From Ilex aquifolium (Eukaryota; Streptophyta; Magnoliopsida; Aquifoliales; Aquifoliaceae), in NCBI GenBank assembly GCA_951799425.1, contig OX637393.1:8626244-8690243 (forward strand): DNA of 64,000 nt, in the 5' to 3' direction. The notes below the pieces were generated by a model. The model was not told where the DNA came from and did not search any database. It saw nothing but the letters and a program-made list of their open reading frames with translations. Positions within the stretch are counted from its first letter, which is position 1, and each line of letters opens with the position of its first letter. Positions 47,838 through 57,700 of this stretch are shown here, one piece after another. Both the position numbers and the translations under genes were made by a program.

Positions 47838-48400
47838 TAGTGGTCCACGGACTAGAGTCTAGACCGGGGCCAAGGGAGATGAATCTGGCTCATGTTTTCT
47901 TTTTTATTCCCCGAAAGGTAGGGAAAAGTTAGGAGAATTATACTTTGTACTTTAAAAAAATTTTAAATTTTTATTTTATATTTTTAAAGAATAATTTTTT
48001 TACATTGCACCGTTAATAAATTAAAAGTATTATAATATAATATTTCTGTTAACTTCCGTTTTTTCTTCCGTAAAAAATCACCCCGTTGATGTTAACGAAA
48101 TGGGCATCAAAAGTTTACAGAATGACCATATTACAATATTTTTAATATATTAAAAGTGTAACATAAAAAAATTAATCTTTACGAGTATAAAAAAAAAATT
48201 CTTAATTTTTTTTTGGATCCATAATATAATTCACTAGAAAAGTTCAAAAACAAAAAGGTGAATGTGACCCACATTGACAAATAGCATCATTTAATTTTTA
48301 GAATTGGGTCCCAATTGGTAGGTAATGGGTTAGGCACCATTGACCATATGCCATGTGTTAATTAATAATGATTAAAATTATTGTCAAAATATAATTTAAA
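47838..48400 (+). repeat. Diverged duplication with MITE insertion (partner 48785-49060)
   Basis: Shares GTGGTCCACGGACTAGA, GATGAATCTGGCT, GGAAAAGTT, TTGACAAAT...ATCATTT, ATTGGGTCC and TTAGGCACCATTGACCATA with the copy at 48785. It differs mainly by a 306-bp MITE. Confidence 0.75.
47931..48236. mobile_element. hAT-type MITE with 8-bp target duplication
   Basis: Target duplication GAAAAGTT at 47923-47930 and 48237-48244. Inverted ends AGGAGAATTATA and TAGTGAATTATA. The interior folds back in AT-rich blocks. The paralogous duplicate at 48865-48872 has a single GAAAAGTT without insertion, i.e. the empty site. Confidence 0.8.
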
Positions 48401-48784
48401 AATGTTATTGCTACCTCATTTAGCGATTTAATAATGTTGATTGACTTCTGATAATACCAAAACTAAAATCGTCATATAAGACAGATCTGCATCATAGCAA
48501 AAGAATTATTGGCTCTAGGGACAAAGTAACTAACCTATAAGCAAAGGGACAAGACAATCCAAATGATAATCCGGCACGGTCACAACTGAAAGCAGGTCAA
48601 TTATTCTTAAACGAGCTCGACTAGTTTAAAGTAATTTGGCCCACAAGAAAAAGAGGGATAAAGATAAATTAAGGAAAAGACTTCGCCATCGAATCTCTCT
48701 TGCAAAACGGGTCAGATGAGTATAATATTAACTATTTTTAGCACCAAAGATAAATTATCTTAAGTTAAAATAATTAAACGGAAT

Positions 48785-49060
48785 CGAATAGTGGTCCACG
48801 GACTAGAAACAGGGCAGGGGCAGGGTGGGATGAATCTGGCTATTTTTTACATCCAAAAGTTAAGGAAAAGTTATAAAAAGGTAAATTTGGGTCATGTTGA
48901 CAATTTGTATCATTTGAACAAGTCAACAAAAAAAAAAAACTTACTTTTAGTATTGGGTCCATTGTGTCGGTTTAGGCACCATTAACCATAATGTTCATTG
49001 TTTATGGTTAAAACCATTATCATAATTTAATTATATTATTATCATATACACTTTCCTTTG
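48785..49060 (+). repeat. Diverged duplication carrying the empty MITE site
   Basis: Partner of 47838-48400. Contains one GAAAAGTT at 48865-48872 where the partner has the MITE. Confidence 0.75.
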
Positions 49061-49920
49061 ACCTTCTACCTAAAGTCAAGGGTAATTAAGGTCCTAATAC
49101 ACTCCAATGGAGAGTGAATTTCCCATTCCTTAATTGAAAAGATGTGTGGTGATGAAAGAAAAAATAGGGAATTGAATTGATTGGGTGGTAGGGTTGTGGA
49201 AATGTTTGTTTATTCCATATTTTTGAATTTAACTCTAGAGAACAATATGATATTATTATAAAAATATAGAAGAATTAAATTTTTAGATAAAATCATTATG
49301 TATGGATGATATGAATTACTTAAACAAGAATTTTTAAATAATAAACAACTAATTCAAATTTCAAGACCAAGAAATAGTTGGATTCTCTTTTTGGATAAGT
49401 CCTCGAAGGCACCTAGGTATTTTTGGCCACAATATCCATTATCTAATTTTCTTAGAAAATCAATTGTTATGGATATTTCAGTGGTTAAGTCTAGTTTCTG
49501 GTAATACAGAGGTCTCAGGTTTAACATTGTTCATACCCTCTAAAAATTATTCACTTTTGTTCCTCATGAGACATGTTTTAAATCCGTTCAGACTATAATG
49601 TTCAGAATAACTCGCTCGTGTTACCACTGTTCCTCAGAGTATATGACTTCACCATAACTAAGTTCACTAGACTAAGTGTGAATTAATAAAAAATTCTTAT
49701 AAATAATACGAATCTAACTATAAATGACTAGAAATAAAGTTGGTTATATCTTCATGAAATATGACGTAACCTAAATTTGGCATGATACGATTCATTTCAT
49801 GTCTTTGTTTAATGTGTTATTAAAGGTAATTACATGAGTATACTAAAAATTTCGGTGGTCTCGACATCATTTTTTTTAACCATGAATATGTTGTGAGCAA
49901 ACATTGAGATGGGTCGGGAG
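49061..49920. other. AT-rich DNA with a possible decayed SINE
   Basis: At about 49470-49535, TTTCAGTGGTTAAGTCTAG and GAGGTCTCAGGTTTAAC are in box A/box B order. No gene. Confidence 0.35.
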
Positions 49921-50160
49921 TAGGCGCGTCAACGAATCGGAATCGGACGGACTTAAGTCTATTCGATTAAAAAAATCCATTATCTAACCCAATCCGTTGA
50001 CTCAACATATAAAAAAATATTAGTCAATACCCAAATTCGTTTATAATCAGACATCTGGTTCGATTGCCCGATCTGATCCAAAATGGTATTCTATCAAAAT
50101 TTCAACAAATAATCTTTTTTTTAGATCAAATACAAATAATCAATATATTTATATGTATAT

Positions 50161-50876
50161 ATTAACTTAATCAAATTTTTATAAGATCAAATATGTATAT
50201 ACCCATATATATATATATATATAATAAAGTAGTTTACAATTCAAATTTCAAAAGATAAACAAAATGATTTTTGCTTTTCGCGGTTCAGATCGCTTTAAAT
50301 TTTACTTTAAAGTTAATCTAACAGCTAATATTAACACTCTAAATTTAATATGAAAAATAGGCCCCTAATAGTGTGTTTGGAGTGATTTTTTAAAAGTACT
50401 TTTAAAAATTATTTCTCATAAGTACTTTCAAAAAAATAATAGTGTTTAAAACCGTCCTACCACTATTTCTACCACCACCACCCCCACCCCCACCACCACC
50501 GCCACTACAGCAGTCGCCGCCACCACCGCCGCCACAACGGCCATCACCACCACGACTCCGCCATCGCCGCCACCGTCGTCGCCACCATCATCGTCATCAC
50601 CTCCACTACGGTCATTGCCACCCACTACAATCATCACCGTCTCCTACCACCACCACTGCCGCCCACTACTTCTCACCCCCATTACAAACTGTTGCTTAAA
50701 TTACTTTATCTCTTCTCTATGTTTGTGATTTGATTTTAGATATGAATACAAATATGTTTATTGTTTACCATTTTTTATTACACTGTGACTTCAGACACAG
50801 CCAATAACTAGTATATATATAGATATTAACTTAATCAAATTTTTATAAGATCAAATCTGTATATACCCATATATAT
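50161..50876 (+). repeat. 52-bp direct repeats flanking Helitron E
   Basis: 50161-50212 and 50825-50876 both read ATTAACTTAATCAAATTTTT, then ATAAGATCAAAT(A/C)TGTATA and TACCCATATATAT. One mismatch in 52 bp. Too long for a Helitron target effect. Confidence 0.85.
50209..50811 (+). mobile_element. Helitron E with CAC minisatellite
   Basis: The 3' end CAATAACTAG stops at 50811 before host T, preceded by the perfect hairpin CTGTGACTTCAGACACAG. The 5' end is merged into an (AT)n run before ATAATAAAGTAG, so the start is approximate. CAC/CCG-type minisatellite about 50455-50690. The Pro/His-rich frame there is not a gene. Confidence 0.85.
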
Positions 50877-51326
50877 CCAATTTAAGATATTTCAATAAAT
50901 TCGAATCAAATTCAAAAAATAAATTAAAATATTAATCTATATTTAATTAAACAAATTCAAATTCAGATCGAAATTCGAACTGAAATTTGGTTCATTGAGA
51001 AGTCTAGTCGTAAGTTCTACTCTCATACCCACGCAGTAGTCAATATGGGTTTAGGTGGTTTTTCCAATTCATTGTTTTCGACCAGTATTTTCTATGTCCT
51101 CGTGCTTTATGAGGTTCTTTGTCAGTTTGATCACGTTAGTAGTTAATTGGTCACATTTTTTTTTTTCCCTAACAAAAAATGAGTCCAAGTAATATGGGCC
51201 CCAGTTTGTTGGCGCCGTAATAAGTTGACATGTCGTAGGTTTTAGGCATGTTACATTGAATCATATTATTATTATTGTTATTATTTTTTGATATTGTGGT
51301 CGGGATGTTTGAGTGAACTTTTATAT

Positions 51327-51590
51327 AGGAGTGTCAAAATGTGGTACGACTAGTTAACACGATACGAACACAACACAAAATTAGATCGTTTGCACTTTTT
51401 TTAAGTCACTCGTTTTGCAAATGAGTGGACTTGACACGACACGACATGATTAATAAACGAATCAGGTATGAGTGAAGCCAATCAAAAGAAATACATGACA
51501 CGACTCGTTTATATATTAGTTATATACGATTCATATACGATACGAATTTGATATGATACGACTCATTAGTTAACATGATACAAACTTTTT
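51327..51590 (+). repeat. TAGGAGTGTCAA-ended dispersed repeat, copy 2
   Basis: Begins TAGGAGTGTCAAAATGTGG. Rich in ACACGAC/GATACGA motifs and shares GCCAATCAAAAGAAATACAT with the complement of 212-231. The right end is undefined. Confidence 0.5.
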
Positions 51591-53155
51591 TTGTGTGTCA
51601 ATTGAGCCTCTGAACTCTCTAATTGTGTCAATTGAGCCTTTCTGTTTGTCTCTGTTATAGTGTGGACTTAATTAACATAATTAAGGAGTTTAGGGTCTCA
51701 ATTGACAAAAAAAAAAAAAAAATAGGGGCTTAATTGACACAAGAGTCATAGTTTGAGAATCATATGTTTAGTTTACTCTAACCATTTGTGTAGCGTGAGT
51801 GATATACTTCGCCATTTTTTGTTATAAAATCTAACGGAGACAGACAGAATGACACAATTGATATAATTAGAGAGTTTAATGACTCAATTAATAAAAATAT
51901 CATAATTTGAGAGTCATATGTGTTGTTTACTCAAATTATTTTATATTATGCCATAAACAAAGTGTCACACCACGTCCCAAGAGACCTATTTGGCTTCTCT
52001 AGGATAATGTGTATACGATAACTTCTATACTTATATGCAACCATGCAAAAATATATAATAGTACAACTAACCACTTATTAAATAAAAATTAACGAAATAT
52101 CCGACCGAGTACACAACGGAGTAGCGCTAGGGTTTTTACCCTTAACAACAAGAAGGAAACACACACTATTGTACCACATGTACGTGATTAGTTTCCTTAA
52201 CCTCCCCTCTCTATTGTGCTAATGTTGTAGTAAACTCAACTCTAAATTTCAGTTTCCTGAAATCAAATATTTTTTCAGTGTATTGCGCATCATAATAAAT
52301 GAAAATATAAAAAAAAATGTAGATCAAATATCATTTCATCAAGATATGTTTACAACTTGAGGAAAACGACAGAATTAAAGTGTTTCAACGCACTTTGTAA
52401 TCTCAAAGCACTACCAAGTATCAACATAATAAATAGTCCACATGTGCTATGAGTCAATAATAATATTTAAGCAATGTATAACAATCAACAATATTTAAAC
52501 AATGTCAAACTATCTATAATATTTAAGCAATGTCAAGTTGTCTTACGACAACTGCGCAGTGTCCAAATCAACAACATTCAAATTATATCAAACTATCAAA
52601 CAACTCTGACATAGTTGATACTATTCAAATCACAAACTTTTCAACAAAACATATTTGATCAATTATTTGCTCAACTCAACGCAAATCAAATTATCGAAAC
52701 TTCATTTCATATAGCGAAAGTAATTCATATGTCATATACTTTTATTTTCAATTATAATAAAATAGTACACTTCACCGATCACAACCAATCAACATACGAC
52801 TCTGATATATGCTTGATCCCTAGGTGGAATTGGTACATTTTCTTCTAGACCTAATACATGGAAAATGATCATGATACACATGAGTATAAACTCTCAACAA
52901 CTCAATGGATGTAAATGAATGCATATGAGCATGTTTAACTTGATTTCGTTTTCTCTCCAACACGATTCAACTTTTCAAGTCAATTCTAACCCAATTTCAC
53001 AAATTAATTTAAAATCGACGTCTATCCTTAATAAATCAATATAAAATATATTTTATACAAAATTAAATTTCCTAAGCTTTCTAACGGCTGGTCACGCACT
53101 CAAAACGGTACTCCGTAGAACATTTGTTGATTATTTTTTGACAGGATATTAAATA
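51591..53155. other. AT-rich DNA, no gene
   Basis: TGTCACACCACGTCCC at 51963 resembles an LTR start, but no matching end was found. Three units of about 33 bp around AATATTTAAGCAATGTCAA lie at 52457-52540. The 77-codon frame at 52615 has no domain. Confidence 0.4.
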
Positions 53156-53701
53156 CTAGTTATTGCCTGTGCCTGAATGCACAAAGTAATAAAAAATGAT
53201 AAATAATAAACATATTTGTATTCATATTCAAAATCAAATCACAAACATAGAAGATATATAAATGAATTTAAGCATCGGTTGTAGTGGGGGTAAGAGATGG
53301 TGGTGGTAGAAGACGGTGATGATTGAGGTGGGTGGCAATGACGGTGGTGGTGGTGGCGGCGACGACGGTGGTGGTGGTGTTGGCGGTGGCGGCGACGACG
53401 GTGGTGGTGGTGGTGAGGTAGTGGTGGATGGGGTTGGGGGTGGTAGAGGTAGTGGTGTGGCGGTTTCAAACACAATTTTTTTTTTTTTAAAGTACTTATG
53501 AGAAATAATTTCTAAAAGTACTTTTAAAAAGTCACTCCAAACACACCCTTAGGGGCCTAGTTTTCATATTAAATTTGTGGTATTAATATTAGCCGTTAGA
53601 TTAACTTTAAAGTAAAATTTAAAGCGATCTGAACCGCGAATAGCAAAAGTCATTTTATTTATCTTTTGAGATTTGAATTGTAAACTACTTTATTATATAG
53701 A
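53156..53701 (-). mobile_element. Helitron F with CAC minisatellite, both termini intact
   Basis: On the minus strand: host A, then TCTATATAATAAAGTAGTTT (from 53701), CAC minisatellite (about 53285-53462 on the plus coordinates), a hairpin around TTGTGCATTCAGGCACAG, and CAATAACTAG ending at 53156 before host T. At 546 bp it is the cleanest copy and defines the family. Confidence 0.92.
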
Positions 53702-54250
53702 TGTTCCAATAAACGTCAGTCTTCATTTTTTTTTAGCTACTTTGTAACAAAAAATTATATTTCTACAGATATAACCTAATATCCTACCATATACTGTTAC
53801 AAAGCTCTCTGAGTTTACTTTCCAACAAAATTGACAGTACATCAATCCAAGTTTTTTTATAAAATGTTATGCCTGTTTTATTATAGGGTATCAAAGTTAT
53901 TTAATACACCTCATACCCGAAATTTTCAATATATTTTTCTTTGATCCGAACAAATCCAATTCATTTTACACCACAACCATATCATTATATTATCAATGAA
54001 CATCCATAAATCAATATCTAAGTTATTTAATAGCATATCTAACAAATAATCGACTAAAAAAAATAGTTTGTTCTATGCTACATGCAAACATTTTCTTCTA
54101 ACATATAACTTTCATACTATAATTTATCACCTCTAATAGTTATACTTGTACATATAGATCTAAACTCGTAGACCTTGATTCAGAAATTCAAATTCATAGT
54201 AACTTCATTGAAGAAATATTATCTTTTCAACCGAATTTTAACTTATGAAC
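53702..54250. other. AT-rich DNA, nothing recognised
   Basis: No gene, no defined repeat. Confidence 0.45.
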
Positions 54251-54255
54251 CAATC

Positions 54256-54825
54256 TGATGATACTTGGAAAGAATTCTAAGTATGAGCTCGGGAAGTGAG
54301 GTCAGTAAATGAGGTTAGCCAAGAGTTCAGAGGTCCAGACCTCGGGCTCTCTCCAGACGAAGCAATAAAGGAAGTGAGAAGGAAACAACTAATTAACAGA
54401 AGGCGTCCCCGAAGCAACGGTAAGCTATAGTTAAGACACAAAACTCTCAACTAATCAAGATCCTCTCCTAAAATCAAGGAAGATCTTGCGGAGGAAAGAC
54501 AAAGATCTCGTTGTCGATCCCATAGAATTAGGAATTAGGTTATAAATATTGTACTATGACCTCCCTACAGAAAAAAAAATAAAAATAAACAAGAGGCTGT
54601 GTCTAGCATTCTGTAATATGGACAAATTCATCAATATAGATCCTCGGAGCAAGAGACTCCATTACAGAGTGGATTAGCCGAGCTCCCGAGCCGATGAACC
54701 ACTATAAATTTTCTGTGTACTTCTTGCCCCATCGAAGAATCATCCAATCATTCCAACGAGCCACGTAGCTCGGATCAAACCCCATCAAACGAATCATATG
54801 CTCAAGCGTCTTTTAAACACCATCA
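54256..54825 (+). mobile_element. Solo LTR, 570 bp
   Basis: Starts TGATGATACTTGG and ends AACACCATCA (inverted TGATG/CATCA), flanked by 5-bp duplications CAATC at 54251-54255 and 54826-54830. Inside, TTATAAATATTGT (about 54540) fits an LTR promoter, followed by an A-rich stretch. No internal domains or second LTR adjoin it, so it is a solo LTR left by recombination. The orientation is taken from the TATA position. Confidence 0.85.
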
Positions 54826-54830
54826 CAATC

Positions 54831-55330
54831 TATATCATTTTTTCTATCCAAAGAATTATCAACTGGAAGAAAATAAAATATAAACAAAACAACTTTATTT
54901 GAAGAAATTAAATCAATAGATATGAAATTTAATCTATCATAAACAACATACTTAAATTTAGTAAGAATCAAAGTTACACTTTCACCCCCTTATTTCAAGA
55001 AATTCAACTAAAATCCACAACTTTTATACAATAGCTTCTATTTCTCTAAACTATTTTTTAAAAAAAATATTAATCAGGATCTCACACAAATTGTGTTGGA
55101 TTTTACAAATTCGAACGTCAAATATTTGACTTGAATATTAATAATGTATGAAAATTTAATTACACTCAATTCATGAACAATATTATAGATATTTAATTTG
55201 AAGATCTAATTACGGACTAAATTTATTATAATAATTGAATTAATTATAAATTTTGATATCGGATAAAGACACTTTGTTGGGGCTTCACTAAAAAGCAATG
55301 GACCGTACCTCACTGAATCATCTCAACTCT
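54831..55330. other. AT-rich DNA, nothing recognised
   Basis: No gene, no defined repeat up to the Mutator-like element's target duplication. Confidence 0.45.
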
Positions 55331-55426
55331 TCCAGAACTCGAATCTATTACCAATATACAGTCAAAATAAAACATATTTACCAATCTACCGCCGTTTTCA
55401 ACATATTTACCAAACTACGGCAGTTT

Positions 55427-55587
55427 TAAAAGCGGAAACAAGAAATCCGACTTCATTTAAAAGCGGAATTAACAATTCCGACTTTATGGTGTAAAGCGGA
55501 TTTGGTAGAGCCGGCTTCATATAGAAAACGGATTTGGGAAAGCCGCTTTCACCTGGAAAGCGGATATGGTACATCCGTTTTTTGTTG
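55427..55587. repeat. Tandem 31-34-bp mini-palindromes in the left arm (mirrored at about 56692-56852)
   Basis: About five units of type AAAGCGGA-N-TCCGNCTT. One contains GCGGAATTAACAATTCCG, a near-perfect palindrome. The right arm carries the complement. Confidence 0.85.
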
Positions 55588-55834
55588 AACATATTCTTTT
55601 GCTGTTTTCTCCAACTTTGGCTGTGAAACAAAAACAATAAAGAATACCAGTAGATCATGCACGGACATATAATATTGTATCAGAAGCAGAAAGGCTAGCT
55701 ACTGGAATAGGTATAGGTAATCATGAAATGTAACCTTTTAATTTTGGGGAAACTCTACAACATTAAATTTTTTTTTTTGGTATAGGTATCATTGATTATT
55801 ATTTTTTATGATAAAAAATTATAATTTGTAAAAA

Positions 55835-56345
55835 ATTATAATTTTTTTAAGGTGTAAATTATAATTTTTTTAAGATTAAATTATAATTTTTTTAAGGTGT
55901 GAATTATAATTTTTTTAAGGTGTAAATTATAATTTTTTTAAGATTAAATTATAATTTTTTTAAGGTGTAAATTATAATTGTTTTAAGATTAAATTATAAT
56001 TTTTTTAAGGTGTGAATTATAATTTTTTTAAGGTGTAAATTATAATTTTTTTAAGATTAAATTATAATTTTTTTAAGGTGTAAATTATAATTCTTTTAAA
56101 ATTAAATTATAATTTTTTTAAGGTGTAAATTATAATTGTTTTAAGATTAAATTATAATTTTTTTAAGGTGTAAATTATAATTTTTTTAAGATTAAATTAT
56201 AATTTTTTTAAGGTGTGAATTATAATTTTTTTAAGGTGTAAATTATAATTGTTTTAAGATTAAATTATAATTTTTTTAAGGTGTAAATTATAATTATTTT
56301 AAGATTAAATTATAATTTTTTTAAGGTGTAAATTATAATTTTAAA
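55835..56345. repeat. AT-rich tandem array of 22- and 23-bp units
   Basis: More than 20 units alternate between AATTATAATTTTTTTAAGGT plus GTA and AATTATAATTTTTTTAAGAT plus TA, in an irregular order. It forms the centre of the foldback element. It is not CRISPR: units are contiguous with no spacers. Confidence 0.9.
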
Positions 56346-56949
56346 GGATTTAATTGACCACAGAAAGTTGGGATCGATACTGCAAATTCATGATTAATTA
56401 TAGGTGTTTATGATCGACCATAACTTTTTTTTAAATAGTTATTTTTTTTTAAATTATAATTTTATCATAAAAAATAATAATCAATGATATATACCAAAAA
56501 AAAAATTTAATGTCGTAGAGTTTCCCCAAAAGTAAAATGCTACATTTCATGATTACCTATACCTATTCCAGTAGCAAGCCTTTCTGCTTCTGATACAGTA
56601 TTATATGTTCGTGCATGATCTACTGTTATTTTTTATTGTTTTTGTTTCACAGCCAAAGTTGGAGAAAACAGACAACTGCAAAAGAATATGTTCAACAAAA
56701 AACGAATGTACCATATCCGCTTTCCACGTGAAAGCGGCTTTCCCAAATCCGCTTTCTACATGAAGGCGGCTCTACCAAACCCGCTTTACACCATAAAGTC
56801 GGAATTGTTAATTCCGCTTTTAAATGAAGTCGGATTTCTTGTTTCCGCTTTTAAAACTGCCGTAGTTTGGTAAATATGTTGAAAACGACGGTAGATTGGT
56901 AAATATGTTTTATTTTGACTGTATATTGGTAATAGATTCTCCAGAACTC

Positions 56950-57700
56950 ACGTTCCAAAGTTGAGCATACACGGAGTCAACGTCGATTATCTCTATATTA
57001 TGGCTGATTCTCTCGCATTATTGAACATTCTCCTCAATTTCGCCTCACATTCAGCTTTCGTACCAAGCCCATTCTCTCTCTCTCAATCATCCATTTGGTA
57101 TCTCTTTCTTTCTCTCTCAATCATCCATTTGGTATCTCTGCGGGAGCAAATCCAAACTCAAAATCTAACCGACAAACATGTAAAGAAAACCCAGAGAAAT
57201 CCGACGATTTTCCGTACTCAAATCGTCCTATTCCGATCGCAAATCTTTTAATTTTTCAGCCCCTTAAATGGCCTCTATCGGTTTCAAAACGCTTTGTCAT
57301 CAACAACATCGCCGAGGTTTCGTTTTCTCCGTAGTTGGTATTGAAGTTAACGAAGCGTGATCTGGGTGTTCAAGTTTCTTTTTGGGTTGTTGGGATTACC
57401 AAATCTTTTTTTTTTTTTTTCCTTTCAAATTCGGGAAGATGAATGTTGCGAAGTCTCAGGTTTGGCAGCCTTGTAAGAAGAAGAGATCTTGAAATTTCAG
57501 TTTGTACATATCTACGGAGAAATTGATACAGAAGCAATGGATGGTTTTTGCGTAATCAGATCTTCAATTCATTAGGGGAGGGAGAGAGAAAGGGATATAC
57601 ACAATGGATGGTATCTGTATTGAGGTTTGAATTGATATAAAGACATAGAAAAAGGTATAAACAGAGAGGAGGGGAGAGAGATTGAGAGAGAGAGGGAGGG
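56950..57700 (+). promoter_or_regulatory. CIPK promoter and 5' leader
   Basis: CT-rich tracts (57074-57120) and a T14 run (57407-57420) precede a GA-rich leader (57570-57700). The leader is probably transcribed, as long leaders are usual for CIPK genes. The short frames at 56961 and 57095 show no domains. Confidence 0.4.

Larger units (their letters stand above)
49921..51006. mobile_element. Possible hAT-like element hosting Helitron E
   Basis: Ends TAGGCGCGTCAACG and TAGACTTCTCAATG (reverse strand), flanked by GTCGGGAG (49913-49920) and GTCGTAAG (51007-51014), 6 of 8 matching. The interior without the Helitron is about 480 bp of AATTCGAA-rich DNA. Weak ends make this tentative. Confidence 0.4.
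55341..56939. mobile_element. Mutator-like foldback element with 10-bp target duplication
   Basis: Target duplication TCCAGAACTC at 55331-55340 and 56940-56949. Ends GAATCTATTACCAATATACA, inverted at the right end. Arms about 55341-55832 and 56447-56939 are nearly identical reverse complements of about 490 bp. Long terminal inverted repeats with a 9-10-bp duplication point to a Mutator-like non-autonomous element. No transposase. Two mirrored short frames (55407-55658 minus; 56688-56873 plus) encode almost the same peptide because they lie in the two arms; I do not treat them as genes. Confidence 0.92.

Noticed and set aside
50442-50699. Pro/His/Arg-rich frame and an opposing Gly/Asp-rich frame
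   Set aside because: Same triplet minisatellite of Helitron E. The equivalent frames at 53234-53501 in Helitron F and at 13890-14306 in Helitron C are rejected for the same reason.
51963-53155. LTR-like start TGTCACACCACGTCCC
   Set aside because: No matching CA end with a 5-bp duplication and no TATA or polyA arrangement could be identified, so no LTR is called.
55835-56345. Regular short repeats considered as a CRISPR array
   Set aside because: Units are contiguous without spacers, AT-rich, in a plant genome and inside a transposon palindrome.
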